Assembly (NCBI RefSeq): GCF_030067705.1
Contig: NZ_JASJEX010000003.1
Span: 1 to 64,000, forward strand
Length of the DNA: 64,000 nt
Reading direction: 5' to 3'
DNA from: Kribbibacterium absianum
GTDB taxonomy: Bacteria; Actinomycetota; Coriobacteriia; Coriobacteriales; Atopobiaceae
Of this stretch, positions 58,866-64,000 are shown one piece after another (the stretch's first letter is position 1; each line of letters opens with the position of its first letter). The translations under genes were made by a program, and so were the position numbers. The notes under the pieces were generated by a model. That model was not told the DNA's origin. It saw only the letters and a list, made by a program, of their open reading frames with translations, and ran no database searches.

Positions 58866-59675
58866 ATGGCGCACGAGCTGCCCCAGGCCGAGGTGGGCAT
58901 CTTCGGCGGGTCCGGCTTCTACGAGCTCTTTGAGGGCGAGTGCGAGGAGGTGCTCCTCGACACCGTGTACGGGCGCCCGAGCGACGTCTACACCATCGGC
59001 ACCATCGGCGGCCGCCGCGTCGCCTTCCTTCCGCGCCACGGTCGCAACCACTCCATCGGCCCCGCCGAGGTCAACTACCGCGCGAACGTCTACGGCATGA
59101 AGCTGCTCGGCGTCGACAAGATCATTGGCCCCTGCTCCGTGGGGTCGCTCCGCCTCGACATCCATCCCGGCGACTTTGTGATCTGCGACCAGTTCGTGGA
59201 CCGCACGAAGGACCGCCCGGACACCTATTTCACCCACGACCGGACCCTCGCGGTGCAGCACCTCTCGTCCGCCGAGCCCTACTGCGCCGAGATGGGCCGG
59301 ATCGCCGCGCAGTGCTGCCGCGACCTCGGCATCACCGTGCACGAGGGGGGCACCGTCGTGACCATCCAGGGCCCTCGTTTCTCCACCAAGGCCGAGAGCG
59401 AGTGGTTCCACGCGATGGGCTGGGACGTCGTGAACATGACCCAGTACCCGGAGTGTTGGCTCGCCCGCGAGCTCGGCATCCACTACTGCAACGTGAGCCT
59501 CGTCACCGACTACGACGCCGGCTGCGGCGAGCACGCGCCGGTGACCTGGGAGATGGTGCAGGAGACGTTCGCCGCGAACATCGAGCACGTGCGCGCGCTC
59601 GTCGGCGCGATGGTGCCGGCGCTGCCGAGCGCGATCGACGACGGGTGCACCGGCGCCGCCGGCCTCGTCGAGTAG
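58866..59675 (+). CDS. mtnP: S-methyl-5'-thioadenosine phosphorylase-family nucleoside phosphorylase
   Basis: A 269-residue PNP/MTAP enzyme that phosphorolyses methylthioadenosine or related purine nucleosides. Key segments are GIFGGSGFYELFEG, FLPRHGRNHSIGPAEVNYRAN, TIQGPRFSTKAES and VVNMTQYPECWLAREL, then LVTDYDAG. The Met-Thr pair and TDYD favour the MTAP/MTI-phosphorylase branch over ordinary PNP. Substrate choice between MTA and MTI is not certain. AGAGGGG precedes the ATG at 58866. It connects to methionine salvage, though no salvage genes lie nearby. Confidence 0.92.
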   Translation: MAHELPQAEVGIFGGSGFYELFEGECEEVLLDTVYGRPSDVYTIGTIGGRRVAFLPRHGRNHSIGPAEVNYRANVYGMKLLGVDKIIGPCSVGSLRLDIHPGDFVICDQFVDRTKDRPDTYFTHDRTLAVQHLSSAEPYCAEMGRIAAQCCRDLGITVHEGGTVVTIQGPRFSTKAESEWFHAMGWDVVNMTQYPECWLARELGIHYCNVSLVTDYDAGCGEHAPVTWEMVQETFAANIEHVRALVGAMVPALPSAIDDGCTGAAGLVE

Positions 59676-59684
59676 CCGGCGCAC

Positions 59685-59744
59685 CGGCGGGGGCCCTGCG
59701 TTCCGGACGACCAGTGCGTCGCACGGGGCGAGCGGCCCCCGCCG
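59685..59744 (+). terminator. Large inverted repeat after mtnP, probable terminator
   Basis: CGGCGGGGGCC (59685-59695) and GGCCCCCGCCG (59734-59744) are perfect 11-bp arms with a 38-base loop, directly after the stop. There is no T run, so termination may rely on the stem alone. The remaining gap to tatA has no gene. Confidence 0.5.
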
Positions 59745-59916
59745 AGCCGTCCGCAGGATTCGCAACGGGTTGCCAAAACCTCATAAAACCCTAGCTCGCG
59801 CCCAATGGAATTCTCAGGGTGCCCTCAGATTGTGCAGATTCATTTCAGCGGAGTGGAGGGGTTTGTGCTAGCGTGGGCAGCTCATTAGACTGTTCTCTCG
59901 GAAATCAAGCGGGCTG

Positions 59917-59934
59917 TGCCGGCATATGCCGGCA
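59917..59934 (+). promoter_or_regulatory. Perfect palindrome ahead of tatA
   Basis: TGCCGGCATATGCCGGCA is a perfect 18-base palindrome 22 bases before the tatA start and just upstream of the Shine-Dalgarno AGGAGG. It could be an operator or a hairpin that hides the start. No known regulator site was recognised. Confidence 0.55.
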
Positions 59935-59955
59935 ACCTGATACAGGAGGAACCAC

Positions 59956-60189
59956 ATGATTCTTGGACTGGGCATCCCCGAGCTGGTCGTCATCTTGGTC
60001 ATCGTGCTGGTGATCTTTGGCCCCAAGAACCTTCCGAAGCTCGGCGCCTCTCTCGGCAAGACCGTCAAGAACCTGCGCGAGGGCATGGAGTCCACGGACG
60101 ATTCCAAGGATTCCAAGGACTCCAAGCAGGTCGAGGCCGAGGATGTTACCGTGGTTGACGACTCCGACAGCGACAAGGACGACAAGTAG
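59956..60189 (+). CDS. tatA: Twin-arginine translocase subunit TatA
   Basis: Forms the pore component of the Tat export system for folded proteins. The 77-residue protein has one N-terminal transmembrane helix (about 5-22), the hinge [22 protein letters not shown] and an acidic, Asp/Ser/Lys-rich tail ([15 protein letters not shown]), matching TatA. AGGAGGAACCAC precedes the ATG. tatC is not in the window. The Tat-lipoprotein-like ABC binding protein at 45 kb would be a plausible cargo. Confidence 0.93.
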   Translation: MILGLGIPELVVILVIVLVIFGPKNLPKLGASLGKTVKNLREGMESTDDSKDSKDSKQVEAEDVTVVDDSDSDKDDK

Positions 60190-60240
60190 TCCCCGCCCTC
60201 GGACCATCTGTCACTCACGGCGAGGAAGGCTGCCCACCGC

Positions 60241-60714
60241 ATGCAAAGCTCTGAAATCATCCTGACCCCCGACGGCCGCGCGAAGCTCGAGGAAGAGCTT
60301 CTGTGGCGCGAGGGCGAGCATGCCAAAGAGATCACCGAGTCCATCAAGACCGCCAAGGACTTCGGCGACCTTTCCGAGAACGCCGAGTACGACGCCGCCA
60401 AGGAGGAGCAGGCCAGGAACGAGGCCCGCTGCAACGAGATCCGCAAGATCCTGGCCACGGCCAAGATCGTGGAGAACGCCGGAACGGGCACCGTGTCCAT
60501 CGGCTGCACGGTGACCATCAAGGACCAGACCACCGGCAAGGACATGGCCTTCACCATCGTCGGCACCACCGAGACCGACTCCCTCAAGCACCGGATCTCC
60601 AACGAGTCCCCGGTGGGCTCCGCGCTGATGGGTCGTCGCAAGGGCGACGAGGTCACCGTGACCGCTCCGAACGGCTCCGTGCGCACCTACACGATCGAGA
60701 AGATCGAGCGCTAG
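60241..60714 (+). CDS. greA: Transcription elongation factor GreA
   Basis: Rescues backtracked RNA polymerase by stimulating transcript cleavage. The 157-residue protein has the coiled-coil N-terminal domain with LTPDGRAKLEEEL, the tip acidic pair in GDLSENAEYDAAKEEQ and the C-terminal domain with ISNESPVGSALMGRRKGDEV. GAGGAAGG lies about 10 bases before the ATG. It follows tatA by 51 bases and is followed by a terminator before lysS. The greA-lysS order is common. Confidence 0.96.
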   Translation: MQSSEIILTPDGRAKLEEELLWREGEHAKEITESIKTAKDFGDLSENAEYDAAKEEQARNEARCNEIRKILATAKIVENAGTGTVSIGCTVTIKDQTTGKDMAFTIVGTTETDSLKHRISNESPVGSALMGRRKGDEVTVTAPNGSVRTYTIEKIER

Positions 60715-60738
60715 GCGCTCCTTTTCACCAGCGAGAAT

Positions 60739-60778
60739 CGAGCGCCCCGCCGTGAGTCATCGGCCGGGCGCTTTTCCG
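60739..60778 (+). terminator. Terminator of greA
   Basis: AGCGCCCCGCCG (60741-60752) and CGGCCGGGCGCT (60761-60772) form an 11- or 12-bp stem with one mismatch, followed by TTTT. Confidence 0.88.
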
Positions 60779-60835
60779 CTATTCACCCCAGCGACACCGA
60801 GGCCGCATGGCCCCAAGGGAACGGAGAGGCCCTCC

Positions 60836-62332
60836 ATGGCAGAGACCGAGACCATCATCGAGAACACCACCGACGAGCGCACGCTGCGCCGCGCCAAGCG
60901 GCAGGCCATGCTCGACGCGGGCGAGAGCCCCTATCCCTCCCATTTCGAGGCCACGGCCTTCTCGGCGGACCTGGAGGACCGCTACGCGGACCTGGCCGAT
61001 GGCGAGGACACCGGCGACGTCGTGACGGTGGCCGGGCGCGTGCGCTCGCTGCGCCGCCAGGGCAAGATCGCGTTCGTCGGCCTTCAGGACAAGCAGGGCA
61101 CGATCCAGCTCTTCTTCCGGATCAACAACCTCTCCGATCACGACTGGGAGCTGCTCAAGACCGTCGACCTGGGCGACATCATCGGCGTGACCGGCACGGT
61201 CATGCGCTCGCGCCGCGGCCAGCTCTCCGTGGCGCCGACCGAGCTCACGATGCTCGCCAAGGCGCTCCGGCCGCTGCCTGAGAAGTTCCACGGGCTCTCC
61301 GACAAGGAGACCCGCTACCGGCAGCGCTACGCCGACATGATCGTGAACCCCGAGGTGCTCGAGGTCTTCAAGAAGCGCAGCCGCATGATCGCGGCGATCC
61401 GCCGCTACATGGACGGCGAGGGCTACTACGAGGTCGAGACGCCGATCCTGCAGTACACCCTCGGCGGCGCCAACGCGCGCCCGTTCATCACGCACCACAA
61501 CGCGCTCGACATGGACTTCTACCTGCGCATCGCCACCGAGCTGCACCTGAAGCGCCTGATCGTGGGCGGCATGGACCGGGTCTACGAGCTGGGCCGGCAG
61601 TTCCGCAACGAGGGCATGGACCAGACCCACAACCCCGAGTTCACCACCATCGAGGCGTACCAGGCCTACGGCGACGTGGAGTCCATGAAGCGCCTGGCCG
61701 AGGGCATCTTCAAGGCCGCCTGCCACGAGATCTGCGACTCCGAGCGGATCGTGTACCAGGGCGTCGAGGTCGACCTCTCCGGCACCTGGCGCTCCGCGAC
61801 GATGGGCGAGCTCGTGAGCGAGGTCGTCGGCCGCGAGGTCTCCATCGACACGCCGGCGGACGAGCTCCGCGCGATCAACCGCGAGCACCATCTGGCGGTG
61901 GAGGACGCCTGGGGCGCCGGCAAGCTGCTCTTCAACCTCTATGACGAGCTGGTGGAGGAGACCATCGTGAACCCCACCTTTGTGTGCGACTACCCCGTCG
62001 AGGTGTCGCCGCTCGCCAAGCGCAAGCCGTCGGACGAGCGCCTGACCGACCGCTTCGAGCTCGTCATCTGCGGCCACGAGTACGCCAACGCGTTTACCGA
62101 GCTCAACGACCCGGTGGACCAAGAGGGGCGCTTCGCCGCGCAGGTGGCCGCCAAGGAGGCCGGCGACGAGGAGGCCATGGAGTACGACCACGACTACGTG
62201 CGCGCGCTCGAGTACGGCATGCCGCCGACCGGTGGCATCGGTATCGGCGTCGACCGCATGGCGATGCTGCTGTGCGACCAGGCCTCCATCCGCGACGTCC
62301 TGCCGTTCCCGCACATGCGTCCCGAGGCGTAA
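60836..62332 (+). CDS. lysS: Lysyl-tRNA synthetase, class II
   Basis: Charges tRNA-Lys. The 498-residue protein has the OB-fold anticodon-binding domain (VAGRVRSLRRQGKIAFVGLQDKQGTIQLF), motif 1 near ETPILQYTLGGANARPF, motif 2 (GRQFRNEGMDQTHNPEFTTIEAYQAY) and motif 3 (PPTGGIGIGVDRMAMLL). The ATG at 60836 follows GGAGAGG; the frame extends upstream to 60752 over the greA terminator. A palindromic repeat follows, and may act as its terminator. Confidence 0.97.
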   Translation: MAETETIIENTTDERTLRRAKRQAMLDAGESPYPSHFEATAFSADLEDRYADLADGEDTGDVVTVAGRVRSLRRQGKIAFVGLQDKQGTIQLFFRINNLSDHDWELLKTVDLGDIIGVTGTVMRSRRGQLSVAPTELTMLAKALRPLPEKFHGLSDKETRYRQRYADMIVNPEVLEVFKKRSRMIAAIRRYMDGEGYYEVETPILQYTLGGANARPFITHHNALDMDFYLRIATELHLKRLIVGGMDRVYELGRQFRNEGMDQTHNPEFTTIEAYQAYGDVESMKRLAEGIFKAACHEICDSERIVYQGVEVDLSGTWRSATMGELVSEVVGREVSIDTPADELRAINREHHLAVEDAWGAGKLLFNLYDELVEETIVNPTFVCDYPVEVSPLAKRKPSDERLTDRFELVICGHEYANAFTELNDPVDQEGRFAAQVAAKEAGDEEAMEYDHDYVRALEYGMPPTGGIGIGVDRMAMLLCDQASIRDVLPFPHMRPEA

Positions 62333-62358
62333 GCAAAAGCGGCACTCGGCGCTGGGCC

Positions 62359-62465
62359 GTGGACGCTTCGGAGAGAGCCATTTGTCCACGGTCGCGCTTC
62401 GGTGGACGCTTCGGAGAGAGCCATTTGTCCACGGTTGGACAAATGGCTTTGACCGAAGCGTCCAC
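62359..62465. repeat. Palindromic repeat family A, copies 2 and 3
   Basis: Two identical 33-base direct repeats begin at 62359 and 62402 (GTGGACGCTTCGG then a 20-base tail). The second is followed by its inverse, making a nested palindrome: outer arms GTGGACGCTTCGG (62402-62414) and CCGAAGCGTCCAC (62453-62465), inner arms GCCATTTGTCCA (62420-62431) and TGGACAAATGGC (62436-62447), and internal loops AGAGA and TTTGA. The 31-base core equals 7901-7931. It lies between lysS and clpC and may terminate lysS. Confidence 0.88.
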
Positions 62466-62489
62466 GTCGCGTTCAGAAAGCCGTAAGGC

Positions 62490-62505
62490 TACAATGTACT
62501 GTACA
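62490..62505 (+). promoter_or_regulatory. Probable -10 box and palindrome upstream of clpC
   Basis: TACAAT (62490-62495) is followed by TGTACTGTACA (62495-62505), an 11-base palindrome near the expected transcript start, so a repressor site is plausible. GGGAATCCCC and GGGGAGGG at about 62545-62570 form a short hairpin in the leader. No clear -35 or CtsR box was found. Confidence 0.4.
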
Positions 62506-62611
62506 AACTGAGCTGCGCCCAGAGCTGACGATGTGATGGCATCGGGGAATCCCCTTTTAGGGGAGGGTGTTCTGGGCACAGGTTCACCAACCCAAGAAGG
62601 AGGGTTGTTGT

Positions 62612-64000
62612 ATGGGAATGTTCGACAAGTTCACCGAGAAGGCCCGCAAGGTCATGAGCCTCGCCCAGGAAGAGGCCCGCTCCTTGGGGCAGATGTATGT
62701 GGGGACCGAGCACCTGCTGCTCGGCCTCATCAAGCAGAACGACGGCATCGCGGCGCAGGCCCTGGGCCAGCTCGAGGTCACCTACGAGGAGACCCTCGCC
62801 ATCGTGCGCGAGATCACCCGCCGCGAGGCCGAGCCCGTCCCGGGCGGCCACATCCCGTTCACGCCGCGCGCGAAGCGCGTGCTGGAGGGCTCGTACCGCG
62901 AGACCCTGTCGCGCGGTCAGACCTACATCTCCACCGAGCACCTGCTCCTCGGCATCGTGCGCGAGGGCAACGGCGTCGCGATGGAGGCCCTCTCCCGCAT
63001 GGGCGTCTCGGGTGACGCCGTGCGCAACGCCGTCAACGACCTCATCGCCAAGGACCCGGACTCCCGCCCGCGGCCGGCCATGGCCGAGGTGCGCATGGGC
63101 TCCGACATCGGCGGCGGCCAGTCCGGCGATGGGTCGACCCTGGAGGAGTACGGCCGCAACCTCACCAAGCTCGCCACCGAGGGCAAGCTGGACCCGGTCA
63201 TCGGGCGCGAGCGCGAGGTGGAGCGCGTGATGCAGGTGCTCGCGCGCCGCCAGAAGAACAACCCGCTCATCCTCGGCGACCCGGGGGTCGGCAAGACCGC
63301 CATCGCCGAAGGGCTCGCGCAGCTCATTGCCTCCGGCACGGTGCCCGAGGTGCTCCGCGGCAAGCAGGTCTGGACGCTCGACGTCGCCGCCCTCGTGGCC
63401 GGCTCCAAGTACCGCGGCGAGTTCGAGGAGCGCCTCAAGCGCGTGATCAACGAGGTGATGGAGTCCGACGACGCCATCCTCTTCATCGACGAGATCCACA
63501 CCCTGATCGGCGCCGGCTCCGCCGAGGGCTCCATCGACGCCGCCGCCATCCTCAAGCCGCCCCTGTCCCGCGGCGAGATCCAAGTGATCGGCGCCACCAC
63601 GGCGGAGGAGTACCGCAAGCACATCGAGAAGGACTCGGCGTTCGAGCGCCGCTTCCAGCCCATCTACATCGACGAGCCCACGATCCCCGACGCGATCTCC
63701 ATCCTCCACGGGCTCCGCGACCGCTACGAGGCGCACCACCACGTGCACTACACGGACGACGCCCTCGAGAGCGCCGTGGTGCTCGCCAACCGCTACGTCC
63801 AGGACCGCTTCCTGCCGGACAAGGCCATCGACGTGATCGACGAGGCCGGCGCCCGTACCCGTGTGCACAAGGTGGTCGTGCCCGACGCGATCGCCGAGTG
63901 CGACGCGGAGCTGGCTCGCATCCACGACGAGAAGGCCGAGGCGGCCGCCAAGCAGGAGTTCGAGGAGGCCGCGAAGCTCCGCGACCGCGAGAAGGAGCTG
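62612..64000 (+). CDS. clpC: ATP-dependent Clp protease ATP-binding subunit ClpC, 3'-truncated by the window
   Basis: AAA+ unfoldase that feeds ClpP. The visible 463 residues include the two Clp-N repeats ([39 protein letters not shown]), D1 Walker [14 protein letters not shown], Walker [21 protein letters not shown], and at the window edge a UVR-type segment ([14 protein letters not shown]) typical of ClpC. This and the lack of a long ClpB middle domain separate it from ClpB. AGAAGGAGGGT precedes the ATG at 62612. The D2 domain lies beyond 64000. Confidence 0.96.
   Translation, partial: MGMFDKFTEKARKVMSLAQEEARSLGQMYVGTEHLLLGLIKQNDGIAAQALGQLEVTYEETLAIVREITRREAEPVPGGHIPFTPRAKRVLEGSYRETLSRGQTYISTEHLLLGIVREGNGVAMEALSRMGVSGDAVRNAVNDLIAKDPDSRPRPAMAEVRMGSDIGGGQSGDGSTLEEYGRNLTKLATEGKLDPVIGREREVERVMQVLARRQKNNPLILGDPGVGKTAIAEGLAQLIASGTVPEVLRGKQVWTLDVAALVAGSKYRGEFEERLKRVINEVMESDDAILFIDEIHTLIGAGSAEGSIDAAAILKPPLSRGEIQVIGATTAEEYRKHIEKDSAFERRFQPIYIDEPTIPDAISILHGLRDRYEAHHHVHYTDDALESAVVLANRYVQDRFLPDKAIDVIDEAGARTRVHKVVVPDAIAECDAELARIHDEKAEAAAKQEFEEAAKLRDREKEL

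Overview
The window is about two-thirds G+C and reads as the chromosome of an anaerobic high-GC actinobacterium, most likely a coriobacterium (Olsenella/Atopobiaceae-like). The evidence is the actinobacterial dnaK-grpE-dnaJ-hspR-clpB heat-shock cluster combined with a complete H-cluster [FeFe]-hydrogenase, a ferredoxin, dense GC-biased coding, and a tandem-hairpin leader ahead of ribosomal protein L31. This placement is inference; no database search was possible. There is no CRISPR array, insertion sequence, prophage or replication origin. Almost all genes are intact. Many long antisense reading frames are by-products of GC-biased codon use.

Layout. 1-4.1 kb: 3' end of a 5S rRNA, metA, a membrane protein and asnS. 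4.3-7.9 kb: an overlapping pair made of a NuoF/GltD-like flavoprotein and [FeFe]-hydrogenase HydA. 8.1-11.2 kb: metY, an AlbA_2/Schlafen-type regulator behind a striking operator, and a ferredoxin. 11.6-18.5 kb: the heat-shock cluster. 18.6-26.7 kb: a PASTA membrane protein with a tiny overlapping gene, a tail-anchored protein, an MBL-fold hydrolase, and tilS-hpt-ftsH. 26.8-41.1 kb: a beta-lactamase-fold serine hydrolase, an aminotransferase, a PHP phosphoesterase, xth, a patatin, a folP-folK fusion, a BirA-like remnant, coaX, rpmE, a papain-like protein and single-chain purL. 41.3-47.4 kb: a 36-residue orphan protein, a membrane protein, ogt, a radical SAM protein, a nitroreductase and a polar amino-acid ABC operon. 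47.4-56 kb: a DUF4143-type ATPase, a Pif1-like helicase, rph-rdgB, nagB, an M24 peptidase, veg and ispE. 56.1-64 kb: tRNA-Pro(CGG), a DNA glycosylase-Vsr endonuclease fusion, a GntR regulator, a low-molecular-weight phosphatase, an MTA phosphorylase, tatA, greA, lysS and the 5' part of clpC.

How genes fit together. MetA carries Glu111, the acetyl-CoA-specificity residue, so it should make O-acetylhomoserine, which MetY then sulfhydrylates: a matched direct-sulfhydrylation methionine route. HydA, its flavoprotein partner and the nearby ferredoxin suggest NAD(P)H- or ferredoxin-linked hydrogen metabolism. DnaK/GrpE/DnaJ/ClpB, ClpC and FtsH form the proteostasis set. TatA and an ABC binding protein with a combined twin-arginine/lipobox signal suggest Tat export of lipoproteins.

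The most unusual items are the AlkA-type glycosylase fused to a Vsr endonuclease, a family of nested palindromic intergenic repeats (31 identical bases at two loci 54 kb apart), a second tandem palindrome family at 29.5 kb, the four-half-site operator of the AlbA_2 regulator, and an orphan 36-residue CD1375-like protein with its own promoter and terminator.
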